From: CFX5 sp023384495
GTDB taxonomy: Bacteria; Chloroflexota; Anaerolineae; Caldilineales; Caldilineaceae
DNA length: 64,000 nt
Direction of reading: 5' to 3'
NCBI GenBank assembly: GCA_048499455.1
Contig: JASNZV010000001.1
Span: 868,001 to 932,000, forward strand
In this document: one piece after another, positions 54,489 through 62,561 of the stretch
Layout: each line of letters starts with the position of its first letter
Numbering within the stretch: the first letter of the stretch is position 1
Translations under genes and position numbers: made by a program
The notes under the pieces: model-generated
What the model saw: only the letters and a program-made list of their open reading frames with translations
Told to the model about the DNA's origin: nothing
Database searches by the model: none

Positions 54489-55880
54489 ATGAGCGAAGTC
54501 AAGCAATCGCGGCTGTTCTCGCGCCGCCAATTTCTGGCTGCTGTGGGCAGCACGGCAGCCGGGGCCGCGCTGTTGGCGGCCTGCGCGCCGGCTGGCCCCA
54601 GCAGCGCGCCGGCTACGTCAGCGGGCGGGCAGGCCGCGCCCAGCGCCGAGAAGGCCACGGTGCGCGCCCACATGGTGCAAAAGCAAGATGTGTCGGACTG
54701 GATTCAGATGGGTCTGGATCAGGACATCGACGGCTTTGTCTCGTCCAACCCCGACATTGAGATCGCGCTGGAGACCATCCCTGGGTGGACGGCCGAGTAC
54801 ATCCCCAAGATCCTCTCCTTTGCCGCCGCCGGCAGCCTGGGCGACGCCGTCTGGTTCCCGCCGCGCCACCGGTCGCACGCAGCCTGGGGCGTGAGCTATG
54901 GCATCGTCACCGACCTCAACCCGCTGGCCGAGAGCGCCGGGTATGACATGAACGCCAATTTCTTTGCCGGCGCCAATGCCGCCAACAGCTACGAGGGCAA
55001 GCAATATTGGATGTCGTTCATCTCTGAGCCGATTGTGCCAGTCATCGCCTACAACAAGACCAAGGTCAATGAGATGGGCATCGGCGAGCCGAGCGACGAC
55101 TGGACCTTTGACGAACTGGCCGCCTGGGCGCAGAGCGGCACCACCGACGACACCTTTGGCTATTACGCCGCCGACCGCGCTTACCTGGGCTTTAGCGGGG
55201 CGCCTTTCCTGCGCCAGTTCGGTGTCGAACAAGTCGATGAAGAGGGCAAGCGCGCCACCTTCTTGGACACGCAAGAGCAATTTGTCAAGGCGCTCCAGTT
55301 TGACTACGATCTGACCAACACCTGGAAGGTTTCGCCTTCACCGGCAGCGGGTGCGGTCAATGCCCCTGAACTGTTTGGTGGGCAAAAGGTGTTGGCTGTG
55401 GACATCTGGCCCTTCCGCATCCAGATCTACCCCGCCACCTTTACCGACTTTGAGATCGATTTTGTGCTGACGCCAGTGGTCAACAAGGGCGACGCCCGCC
55501 GCAGCATGTTGAACGAGCATGTCTTTGGCCTGACCACCTCGAGCGCCAACCCCGACGCTGCGTTCAAGTTCCTCACCTGGATCGCCGGTAAGGAGATGAA
55601 CGTGCAGGGCGTCATCCAGGGGCAGAAAGGCCCCATCGCTCGCGCCGACTTCTGGTCCGATGACCGGGTCTACGAGCAGGAGCCGACCTACGCCAAGCTG
55701 CGCCCCATCATGGAGAGCATCGAGGCCGACTTCCTGGTCGCCAACTTCCGTGGCGAAGAGTATGACAATGCGCTGCACGCCGTCTATGAGGCCATGATCC
55801 TGGGCGAGAAGACACCCGAACAGGCTGCAAACGAAATTCAGGACGCCTGCCAGGCTGTGTTGGACAAAGAACCCGCGTAA
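54489..55880 (+). CDS. Sugar-type ABC transporter substrate-binding lipoprotein (Tat-exported)
   Basis: A 463-residue family 1 solute-binding protein. The N-terminus has a twin-arginine signal (LFSRRQFLAAVGS) followed by a lipobox (ALLAACAP), so it is folded before export and lipid-anchored outside. The mature part shows PDIEIALETIPGWTAEYIPK, a carbohydrate-binding-protein strand-helix, and ends EQAANEIQDACQAVLDKEP. GAGGAG lies before the ATG at 54489. Two permease genes follow. No ATPase is present, so a shared MsmK-like ATPase is likely. The sugar is unknown. Confidence 0.92.
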   Translation: MSEVKQSRLFSRRQFLAAVGSTAAGAALLAACAPAGPSSAPATSAGGQAAPSAEKATVRAHMVQKQDVSDWIQMGLDQDIDGFVSSNPDIEIALETIPGWTAEYIPKILSFAAAGSLGDAVWFPPRHRSHAAWGVSYGIVTDLNPLAESAGYDMNANFFAGANAANSYEGKQYWMSFISEPIVPVIAYNKTKVNEMGIGEPSDDWTFDELAAWAQSGTTDDTFGYYAADRAYLGFSGAPFLRQFGVEQVDEEGKRATFLDTQEQFVKALQFDYDLTNTWKVSPSPAAGAVNAPELFGGQKVLAVDIWPFRIQIYPATFTDFEIDFVLTPVVNKGDARRSMLNEHVFGLTTSSANPDAAFKFLTWIAGKEMNVQGVIQGQKGPIARADFWSDDRVYEQEPTYAKLRPIMESIEADFLVANFRGEEYDNALHAVYEAMILGEKTPEQAANEIQDACQAVLDKEPA

Positions 55881-55980
55881 TTGTGAATTGTGAATTGTGA
55901 ACTGTGAACTGTGAATGATTAACCGGGTGAACACACCTTCACTAACCATTCACAATTCTCCGTTCACAATTCACAATTTT
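55881..55980. repeat. Heptamer hairpin: five TTGTGAA/CTGTGAA units and phased TTCACAA arm
   Basis: TTGTGAA x3 and CTGTGAA x2 (55881-55915) start at the first base after the stop codon. The return arm is TTCACAA-TTCTCCG-TTCACAA-TTCACAA (55949-55976) followed by TTTT. All units keep 7-bp spacing. The T-run after the right arm would allow intrinsic termination or attenuation between the lipoprotein and permease genes. Confidence 0.75.
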
Positions 55981-55996
55981 GTCAAAGATTCCGCAC

Positions 55997-56923
55997 ATGA
56001 CCACCCACGCACCTGCTCGCACCCACTGGTCGCCCATGCGGCGGCGCGAGGCGATTGAAGGGATTCTTTACCTCTCGCCGTGGATTATCGGCTTTGTCGT
56101 CTTTGTGGCCGGCCCGCTGTTGGCTTCGCTCTACCTGGGTTTTACCAAATACAACGTGCTACGTCCGGCACAGTGGATCGGCCTGCAGAATTATGTCACG
56201 GCGTTTACCCAGGATCCGCTCTTCTTGCCCTCCATCTGGCGCACTTTTTATTATGCGCTGTTGAGCGTGCCCCTGGCCATGGCCGGTTCGCTGGTCGTGG
56301 CGCTCTTGCTCAACCAGCGGCTCTGGGCCACCACGATGTGGCGCACCTTTTATTTTCTGCCCACGCTGACCCCGCTGTTGGCCGTGGCTTTGCTCTGGCG
56401 CTGGATGCTCAACCCCGATGTGGGGTTGGTCAACTATCTGCTGGCGCAGGTTGGAATCAAGGGGCCTGGTTGGCTCGCCAGCACCACCTGGGCGATCCCC
56501 TCACTGGTGATCATGGGGCTGTGGAACAGCATCGGCGGTTCGCGCATGATCATCTTTTTGGCCGGCCTGCAGGATGTGCCCAAAGAGATTCTGGAATCGG
56601 CCGAGATCGATGGCGCAGGGTCGTGGTCGAAATTCTGGCATGTGACGCTACCGCTCATCTCGCCGACCATCTTCTTCAACCTGGTGCTGGGCATCATCTT
56701 TGCCCTGCGTACCTTTGATACGGCGCTCATCGCCACCAATGGTGGGCCGGCGCGGGCCACCTGGTTTATCTCGCTGCATATTTACCAGAATGCGTTTGTC
56801 AGCTTTGATATGGGGTACGCCTCGGCGCTTTCGTGGGTCTTCTTTCTCATCCTCTTCGTGCTTACCTATCTCCAGTTCCGCCTGTCGGGGAGCTGGGTTT
56901 TTTATGCCGGGGAACGGCGATAA
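55997..56923 (+). CDS. Sugar-type ABC permease, first subunit (MalF/UgpA family)
   Basis: A 308-residue permease with six helices (first ILYLSPWIIGFVVFVAGPLL). The EAA docking loop is ESAEIDGAGSWSKFWHVTLP, and the usual NGGPARATWFISLHIYQNAF follows. ATG at 55997 is preferred to TTG at 55979; neither has a clear ribosome site, which fits re-initiation after the hairpin. It partners with the permease at 57007 and the lipoprotein upstream. Confidence 0.93.
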   Translation: MTTHAPARTHWSPMRRREAIEGILYLSPWIIGFVVFVAGPLLASLYLGFTKYNVLRPAQWIGLQNYVTAFTQDPLFLPSIWRTFYYALLSVPLAMAGSLVVALLLNQRLWATTMWRTFYFLPTLTPLLAVALLWRWMLNPDVGLVNYLLAQVGIKGPGWLASTTWAIPSLVIMGLWNSIGGSRMIIFLAGLQDVPKEILESAEIDGAGSWSKFWHVTLPLISPTIFFNLVLGIIFALRTFDTALIATNGGPARATWFISLHIYQNAFVSFDMGYASALSWVFFLILFVLTYLQFRLSGSWVFYAGERR

Positions 56924-56924
56924 T

Positions 56925-56999
56925 CCAAATCTCTCCAAATCTCCAGCGGTTTAAGAGAATTCGAGAGATGCGGAGAAATTGAGCAATTTCTAACGAGTA
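56925..56999. repeat. Imperfect inverted repeat between the two permease genes
   Basis: CCAAATCTCTCCAAATCTCC is partly complementary to GAGAGATGCGGAGAAATTGAG. It is a degenerate relative of the phased hairpins after 55880 and 62479. Confidence 0.4.
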
Positions 57000-57006
57000 A
57001 CGGGCA

Positions 57007-57927
57007 ATGGCAGAACAAGCAGTACGGCCGCAAGCAGCGCCTACATTTTCAACGATGCGCGCCATACGCGGGCAGGGACGCAGGCTTCAGTGGGTGCTGA
57101 TCTACACGCTGGTGGTGATCGGGGCGGCGGCCTCGATGTTGCCCTTTGTGTGGACATTTCTCAGCTCGGGCAAGACGATCAGCGAACTCTACCGCTATCC
57201 GCCCACCTGGTGGCCGGAACAGATGATGTTTGTGCCCAACTACATCGAGATTTTCCGGGTCGTGCCCTTTGCCCGCTGGCTCTACAACACGGCGGTGATC
57301 ACCACGCTCTCGCTGCTGGGCACGGTGATCTCCGCCACGGTGGTGGCCTATGGCTTTGCCCGCTTCCGTATCCCTGGGCGCGACCTCTTTTTCTTTATCA
57401 CGTTGAGCACCATCATGTTGCCGGTGGAGGTGACGCTCATCCCCACCTATCTACTCTTCAAGAATTTTGGCTGGATCGACACCTGGTATCCGCTCTGGGT
57501 TCCGTCGTGGTTTGGCGGCGGGGCGTTCAATATCTTCCTCATGCGCCAGTTTATCATGGCGATCCCGTTTGACCTCGACGAGGCGGCGCGGCTGGATGGG
57601 GCGAGCAGTTGGCGCATCCTCTGGCAGATCATCACCCCGCTCTGCCGGCCCGCGATTGCTACCGTGGCAACGCTGGGCTTTATTACCAACTGGAACAACT
57701 TTCTCGGCCCGTTGATCTTTCTCAACACCGAGAGCAAATACACCGTGGCCGTGGGGCTGCGCTACTTTCAGAGCGCGGTGGCGGGCGGCGCCGGCGCCGT
57801 CTCACGCCCGCAGGATCATCTGCTCATGGGTGCGGCGCTCATGGTGGCGCTGCCCTGTTTGATCCTCTTCTTTGTGGCGCAGAAGTATTTTGTGCAGGGA
57901 ATCGTGACAACGGGGATCAAGGGGTAG
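57007..57927 (+). CDS. Sugar-type ABC permease, second subunit (MalG/UgpE family)
   Basis: A 306-residue permease with six helices. An N-terminal helix (VLIYTLVVIGAAASMLPFVW) and the typical FLSSGKTISELYRYPPTWWP loop are followed by the EAA loop DEAARLDGASSWRILWQIITP. The C-terminus ends KYFVQGIVTTGIKG, the usual finish for this family. It completes the transporter with the two genes upstream. The SnoaL-like gene begins 3 bp later. Confidence 0.94.
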   Translation: MAEQAVRPQAAPTFSTMRAIRGQGRRLQWVLIYTLVVIGAAASMLPFVWTFLSSGKTISELYRYPPTWWPEQMMFVPNYIEIFRVVPFARWLYNTAVITTLSLLGTVISATVVAYGFARFRIPGRDLFFFITLSTIMLPVEVTLIPTYLLFKNFGWIDTWYPLWVPSWFGGGAFNIFLMRQFIMAIPFDLDEAARLDGASSWRILWQIITPLCRPAIATVATLGFITNWNNFLGPLIFLNTESKYTVAVGLRYFQSAVAGGAGAVSRPQDHLLMGAALMVALPCLILFFVAQKYFVQGIVTTGIKG

Positions 57928-57930
57928 TCG

Positions 57931-58302
57931 GTGGGCAGCGAATCGCCGGCAACCCTCGCCGTCATCCAACAATTCCATGATGCCTTCAACCGCCATGACG
58001 TGGCCGCCATCATGGCGCTGATGACCGATGACTGCGTCTTCGAGAACACTTATCCGCCGCCCGACGGCCAACGGTTTGCCGGCGCAGCTGCGGTGCGCGC
58101 CTGCTGGCTGGCGCTCTTTGCAGCCTCGCCCCATGCTCACTTTGAGGTGGAAGAGTTGATTGCACTGGGTGAGCGAGCAGTGCTCTGTTGGCGCTACACA
58201 TGGGAAGACGCCGCCGGCGTCGCCCGCCACATCCGCGGCGTAGACATCTTCCGTGTGCGCGATGGCAAGGTAGCCGAGAAGTTGTCGTATGTCAAGGGGT
58301 AG
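57931..58302 (+). CDS. SnoaL-like / NTF2-fold protein
   Basis: A 123-residue protein with the cone-shaped NTF2 fold pattern: FHDAFNRHDVAAIMALMTDD, then CVFENTYPPPDGQRFAGAAA, CWRYTWED and VDIFRVRDGKVAEKLSYVKG. Such proteins range from polyketide cyclases to ketosteroid isomerases and non-enzymatic ligand binders. GTG at 57931 is used, with AAGGGG just upstream inside the permease end. It probably belongs to the sugar ABC operon. Its end overlaps the convergent peptidase gene by 11 bp. Confidence 0.85.
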   Translation: MGSESPATLAVIQQFHDAFNRHDVAAIMALMTDDCVFENTYPPPDGQRFAGAAAVRACWLALFAASPHAHFEVEELIALGERAVLCWRYTWEDAAGVARHIRGVDIFRVRDGKVAEKLSYVKG

Positions 58303-59443
58303 CGCCCCACCACCGGGCGTAGATGGTCGCTACCTGCTCCATGGCGGCAATCTCCACCCACTCTTCGGCGGCGTGAGCCTGGTCGATGGCGCCGGGCCCA
58401 AAGACCACACGCTGACGCGCCACGTCCGCGTAGGCCCACGCATTGGTGCCATAGGGGGCCGTCTGGGGAGGCTGGCCCGTCCACTCGCTCAACTGGCGTA
58501 TAAACGACGCATCCACTGGCTGATAGAAGGCATCGATCTCCTTCTGCACCGTCATCGTCAGCGGCAACGGGCAAGCCGCCTGCGCCAGATCGCCCAGCTG
58601 TGCAACAACCGCAGCCGCCCGTTCGCCGTCCACCACGCGGCGGTCGAGGGCCAAGCGGCATGCGTCGGGCACCACGTTGATCCCCGTTCCGCCCTGCAAA
58701 ATGGTGACGGTGAGCGCTGGCAGCCCCAGCCCTGCCGGCGGCTGCGACTGGAGCCGTTCGTGCTCGGCCTGCAACGCCAAGGCCAGCTGCGCGCCGGCCA
58801 CCACCGCGTTTTGCCCCCTGTGTGGCTGCGACGAATGCGCCGCCTTGCCTTGAATCTGGAACTCGATACGCACCACACCCTTGTGCCCGTATATGGGCGC
58901 CAGGCTCGTCGCTTCAGCCACCAACAGCTCGTCCACCATGAGGTCCCCCCGGCGCATCCAATCCGCAGCCGCGGGCGCGCCGGTGGCGCCCACCTCTTCG
59001 TCCACCGTGGCGGCGATCAACAGGTTGGCGGTGGGGCGTACACCGCTCGCCTGCATAGCCTCCAGCAGCGCCAACATGATCGCCAGCGAGGCCTTGGTGT
59101 CCACCGCCCCCCGGCCATAGACGCGGCCCTGCGCGATGCGGCCATCAAATGGGTCGCCGGTCATCCCCTCGACGCTCACTGTGTCCAGATGGACATCGAC
59201 GGCCAGCCAGCGGTCGCTTTCCCCACGCCAGACGCCATAGACATTGGGGCGATGGGGCAGCACATCTTCGGTGTGGACTTCGCCGCCCAACGCGGCAAAC
59301 CAGCCGGCGACCGCTGCGGCCAAGAGCGCTTCCCCTGGCGCGCCGGCGCGTGGGCCGGCCTGGTCGGGCGAGACGCTGGGGAGCTGCACCAGACGGCTGA
59401 GCCATGTGGCCATCTGTGCGCCGGTGGGGAGGGTAAACGGCAT
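58292..59443 (-). CDS. M20 family metallopeptidase (ArgE/DapE/CPG2-like)
   Basis: A 383-residue di-zinc amidohydrolase. WLAVDVHLDTVSVEGM carries the first His and Asp, GRGAVDTKASLAIML the bridging Asp, and IAATVDEEVGATGAPA the catalytic Glu pair. GTGINVVPDACRLALDRR-type sequence belongs to the dimerisation lid. Members remove acyl groups from amino acids or cleave dipeptides. AGGAG precedes the ATG at 59443, 11 bp after thrC on the same strand, so it is co-transcribed with thrC. Confidence 0.92.
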   Translation of the reverse strand: MPFTLPTGAQMATWLSRLVQLPSVSPDQAGPRAGAPGEALLAAAVAGWFAALGGEVHTEDVLPHRPNVYGVWRGESDRWLAVDVHLDTVSVEGMTGDPFDGRIAQGRVYGRGAVDTKASLAIMLALLEAMQASGVRPTANLLIAATVDEEVGATGAPAAADWMRRGDLMVDELLVAEATSLAPIYGHKGVVRIEFQIQGKAAHSSQPHRGQNAVVAGAQLALALQAEHERLQSQPPAGLGLPALTVTILQGGTGINVVPDACRLALDRRVVDGERAAAVVAQLGDLAQAACPLPLTMTVQKEIDAFYQPVDASFIRQLSEWTGQPPQTAPYGTNAWAYADVARQRVVFGPGAIDQAHAAEEWVEIAAMEQVATIYARWWGATP

Positions 59444-59454
59444 TCGCTTCGCTC

Positions 59455-60675
59455 CTATGCTGCCTGCAACAGGGCTTCCTGCAACGCGTGCGCAGGGATA
59501 GCCTGTTTTGTCAACGGTCGTTCGGTTAGATTGACAAAGGTCTCACGGAAGCCGCCGCCACAGACCAACGCCACCGCCGTTTCGTCCGGCGTGATCACCC
59601 CCTCGGCCAGCAACCGGTCGAGCGCGGCGGGAACCACGCCGGTGGATGGCTCGATATAAAGCCCCTCGTTGCGCCCAAAAGCAAGTTGGGCGTCCAGCGC
59701 CTCGTCATCTGTCACCGAGAGGAAAAGGCCGCCCGATGCGCGCACCGCCTGCAGCGCCTCCATGCCGTCGGGGGGGTGGCCGTGGGCCAGCTTGACCTGC
59801 ACCGACGGCGGCGCGGCGCTGTAGTCGAGCGCGAGGACGTCATCCCAGGTCTCGAACCCGCGCTGGATGGCCACTTCGAGCGCGTTGTATGCCCTCGGCT
59901 GGACGCCAACCATCTTGGGCAGGGCGTCGATCCAGCCCAGCGTGTGTAGTTCGCCAAAGCCGCGCCAGATGGCCGAGAGCGTGCCCCCGCCACCCACCGG
60001 GACGATGAACCAATCGGGCGCGCGCCCCAGTTGCTCGTAGACCTCATAGGCGATGGTCTTGGCCCCTTCGCCTTGGTACGGGTTGGAGTCGCGGCTGGTG
60101 GAGCTAAGATAGAGGCCATGTTGGCGGCAGATGCGGATAACCTGGGCGATCAGGGCATCAATGTCGTCATCCACCTCGAAAAGTTGCGACCCCAAGGCAA
60201 AGAGGGGATAGATGCGCGCTTCGGGCGCGCCCGTGCTCATGATGGTGACGCTACGCAGCCCTGCCCGCGCCGCCATGGCCGCATTCGAGATGCCCGTGCT
60301 CCCCGCCGAGACGACAAACGAGGTCGATGCGCCCAACGCAACGGCATGGTTGATCGCCACAGACAGCGGGCGGTCTTTGTGCGAGCCAGTGGGGTTGCGC
60401 GTCTCGTCCTTGAGGTAGATTTGAGCTGCGCCATAGCCACGGCTGCGCAGCAGCGGTGTATTTCCCTCGCCCAGCGTCACCAGCCGCGCGGGGTCGGGCG
60501 GCGCGGTGGGCAGCAGACGCCAGTAGCGCCACATGTTGCGGAAGCGCTCGTCCCAGCGCGCCTCAGCCAGATCATAGCGGAAGCCAAGCGGCCCCCCACA
60601 GCCAGCACAGGCGAACAGGCCAGCGCGTGTCGTCATAGTGTTGCAGGTGAGACAATAGGTTTCAAAGTGGCTCAT
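59455..60675 (-). CDS. thrC: Threonine synthase
   Basis: A 406-residue PLP enzyme converting O-phosphohomoserine to threonine. A Cys-rich N-terminus (YCLTCNTM, then ACAGCGGPLGFRYDL) is typical of one branch of ThrC. LGEGNTPLLRSRG and the PLP-lysine segment KDETRNPTGSHKDRPLSVA follow, with PVGGGGTLSAIWRGF binding phosphate. The ATG at 60675 begins the zinc-ribbon-like part and lies 6 nt after a perfect TATAAT, so translation is probably leaderless; longer starts would be upstream of the promoter. A related PLP lyase cannot be wholly excluded. Confidence 0.9.
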   Translation of the reverse strand: MSHFETYCLTCNTMTTRAGLFACAGCGGPLGFRYDLAEARWDERFRNMWRYWRLLPTAPPDPARLVTLGEGNTPLLRSRGYGAAQIYLKDETRNPTGSHKDRPLSVAINHAVALGASTSFVVSAGSTGISNAAMAARAGLRSVTIMSTGAPEARIYPLFALGSQLFEVDDDIDALIAQVIRICRQHGLYLSSTSRDSNPYQGEGAKTIAYEVYEQLGRAPDWFIVPVGGGGTLSAIWRGFGELHTLGWIDALPKMVGVQPRAYNALEVAIQRGFETWDDVLALDYSAAPPSVQVKLAHGHPPDGMEALQAVRASGGLFLSVTDDEALDAQLAFGRNEGLYIEPSTGVVPAALDRLLAEGVITPDETAVALVCGGGFRETFVNLTERPLTKQAIPAHALQEALLQAA

Positions 60676-60681
60676 GGGGCC

Positions 60682-60709
60682 ATTATAGCATGGATGGCCT
60701 ATTTGTACA
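60682..60709 (-). promoter_or_regulatory. thrC promoter, predicted leaderless transcript
   Basis: TATAAT (60687-60682) with TGTACA (60709-60704) at 16 bp, minus strand. The -10 ends 6 nt before the start codon, so transcription should begin at or within a base or two of the A of ATG. Confidence 0.65.
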
Positions 60710-60780
60710 GGGGCGATTTGGCGCCAGGGGCGCCCAGGATTTAGGGTAAAGAGATGGCGACACAAGCATTCGTCATCGGC

Positions 60781-60809
60781 CATCACACGTTATTGTCATC
60801 ACACGTTAT
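60781..60809. repeat. Two copies of CATCACACGTTAT, 16 bp apart
   Basis: Exact 13-bp direct repeats at 60781-60793 and 60797-60809 in the gap between divergent thrC and the second ABC operon. A dimeric activator or repressor site is possible. Confidence 0.65.
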
Positions 60810-60844
60810 GTCCATACTTTGCTCTGTTTGAAAATTAGACTTTT

Positions 60845-60905
60845 GTGCTCGGGGCGAAAGATAGAACCGCCGAGTCACGCACTCGGCGTGAGCACTTTGA
60901 TCGCC
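60845..60905 (+). ncRNA. Candidate structured RNA with possible pseudoknot, function unknown
   Basis: GCCGAGT/ACTCGGC (60869-60875 with 60881-60887) forms a perfect 7-bp hairpin inside GTGCTC/GAGCAC (60845-60850 with 60890-60895). GGCGA (60853-60857) can also pair with TCGCC (60901-60905), crossing the outer helix. No good promoter for it was found, and the strand is assumed from the downstream gene. Confidence 0.3.
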
Positions 60906-61011
60906 GGGTCTCATTGTGACTTGCGTATTGTTGGCAGGTGGGCGGCGAAGGGTGTGATTCATTATACAAAATGGGGGATTCATCACCCGAAACGCGGGCC
61001 ACTATGCACAG

Positions 61012-61040
61012 TTGACGAACTGGCGGCTACGCAGTATGAT
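61012..61040 (+). promoter_or_regulatory. Promoter of the second sugar ABC operon
   Basis: TTGACG (61012-61017), 17-bp spacer, TATGAT (61035-61040). The start near 61047 gives a ~110-nt leader. Confidence 0.65.
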
Positions 61041-61056
61041 TGGTTATAACGGCCCT

Positions 61057-61108
61057 CAAACCGGTTTGGACGGCGTTCTTCCACATTATGCCTCAGAAGA
61101 ACGTCGTC
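61057..61108 (+). promoter_or_regulatory. Palindrome CAAACCGGTTTG followed by a 12-bp inverted repeat in the leader
   Basis: The 12-bp palindrome (61057-61068) begins ~10 nt after the predicted start site, a common place for LacI-type operators. Directly after it GACGGCGTTCTT (61069-61080) pairs with AAGAACGTCGTC (61097-61108; one G-T). Confidence 0.55.
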
Positions 61109-61159
61109 GAATTCGATAGTCGGTACCATTGAATCACCAGAACAAGGAGAACTGAACCT

Positions 61160-62479
61160 ATGACGCATAACAAGTTGTCACGACGACAATTTCTCCGTGG
61201 GTCCGTTGCGGCGAGCGCAGCGGTGAGCATGTTGGCGCTCGCCGGCTGCCCGGCCCCTGCAGCGCCAGTGGCCCAAACCGGGGGAGAGGCGGCGGCGCCT
61301 GCGCCTGCTGGGGGGGCGGTGCTCTTCTGGAAGCCGCCCCACAGCGGGCGGGAGGCCGACCTTTGGCAGCCCCTGCTTCAGAAGTTCATGGATGAGCATG
61401 CGGGCGTCTCCGTCGAGCACCAGGTGATCCCGTGGGGCAGTGTGGACGAGCAGTTCACCGCCGCGTTTGCTGGCGGCTCCCCGCCCGACATCTTCTATCT
61501 GCCTGATGAATGGTACCCCAAGTATGTGAGTCAGGACCAGATCGCCGACCTGACGGACCACATTGGCGAGTGGAAGGAGAACTATCAGGAGTCGGCGTGG
61601 ACGGGCGCGACCTACAAGGGGCGCACCTGGGGCGCGCCCTTCCTCGGTGTGGCGCAGGGTTGGCTGCTCAACATGAACTTGTTCAACGAAAAGGGCGTCG
61701 CCATCCCCACCAACTGGGAAGAGTTCCGCGCCGCCGCGGCTGCGCTCACCGACACCGACGCCGGCACCTATGGCGTCGCCACCCCGGCCCAGGTGACCAA
61801 TTGGGTCGTCATGATCCCGTTGTTGGCGGCGGGTGGAACTAAGCTGCTGAGCGACGATCTGATGAGCGTGACGGCCAACACCGAGGGGGGCATTGCCGCC
61901 GTGAAGGCGCTCTGCGAGGATATTATCTGGAACGACCAGTCGGGCACGCCCGTTGGCGCGACCGATGATCAGCGGCTCAGCCTGGCGCTGGGCGGGAATA
62001 TCGGCATGACCTGGGTGGAAACGTCGGGCATCAAGGCGGTCTGGCGCGAGCAGGCCGCTGACCTGGAGTTGGCGACGATCCCCATGCTCAAGCTGGCCGA
62101 CGACGGCAAGAACGCCAGTTGGGCCAATATTGGTTTCATGTTCATGGCTGCCCAGTCGATTGACAACCCCGCCGCGTTCGACCTGCTCGACTATCTTGCG
62201 ACAGACGAAATCCAGGTGGAGTATGTGCAGAAGGGTGTGGATCTGCTACCGCTCAAGCGCGGCATCCCGTCACTGCCCGACATCGACCCGATCGTCGAAG
62301 AGATGGTCTCCTGGCTCGACCAGGGCTGGGGTGTGGGCACGCAGATCAGCATTCGCTGGCGCGAGGCGACCAACTCGCTGGTGCAAGAGACACAGGCCGT
62401 GATGAGTGGCCAAAAAACGGCCGAGCAGGCCCTGGCCGATGTGGTGGACACAGTCGCGCCGATTTTGGATGGTGAGTAG
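61160..62479 (+). CDS. Sugar-type ABC substrate-binding lipoprotein (Tat-exported), second operon
   Basis: A 439-residue family 1 solute-binding protein. A Tat motif (LSRRQFLRGSVAAS) and lipobox (LALAGCPAP) mark a lipid-anchored exported protein. Typical segments are VSVEHQVIPWGSVDEQFTAA, GGSPPDIFYLPDEWYPKYV and GNIGMTWVETSGIKAVW. AAGGAG precedes the ATG at 61160. Two permeases follow, the second cut by the window edge. Its sequence differs from the lipoprotein at 54489, so a different sugar is expected. Confidence 0.93.
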   Translation: MTHNKLSRRQFLRGSVAASAAVSMLALAGCPAPAAPVAQTGGEAAAPAPAGGAVLFWKPPHSGREADLWQPLLQKFMDEHAGVSVEHQVIPWGSVDEQFTAAFAGGSPPDIFYLPDEWYPKYVSQDQIADLTDHIGEWKENYQESAWTGATYKGRTWGAPFLGVAQGWLLNMNLFNEKGVAIPTNWEEFRAAAAALTDTDAGTYGVATPAQVTNWVVMIPLLAAGGTKLLSDDLMSVTANTEGGIAAVKALCEDIIWNDQSGTPVGATDDQRLSLALGGNIGMTWVETSGIKAVWREQAADLELATIPMLKLADDGKNASWANIGFMFMAAQSIDNPAAFDLLDYLATDEIQVEYVQKGVDLLPLKRGIPSLPDIDPIVEEMVSWLDQGWGVGTQISIRWREATNSLVQETQAVMSGQKTAEQALADVVDTVAPILDGE

Positions 62480-62550
62480 AGACTAGAGACTGGAGACTGA
62501 GAGCATAGTCTCCAATCTCCAGTCTCTGATCCCCAGTCCCCCGTCTTCGA
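62480..62550. repeat. Heptamer hairpin after the lipoprotein stop: AGACTRG units and six phased return units
   Basis: AGACTAG-AGACTGG-AGACTGA (62480-62500) start at the first base after TAG. After GAGCATAG come TCTCCAA-TCTCCAG-TCTCTGA-TCCCCAG-TCCCCCG-TCTTCGA (62509-62550), each exactly 7 bp, leading straight into the ribosome site of the permease gene. Confidence 0.8.
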
Positions 62551-62561
62551 AGGAGCCGCCT

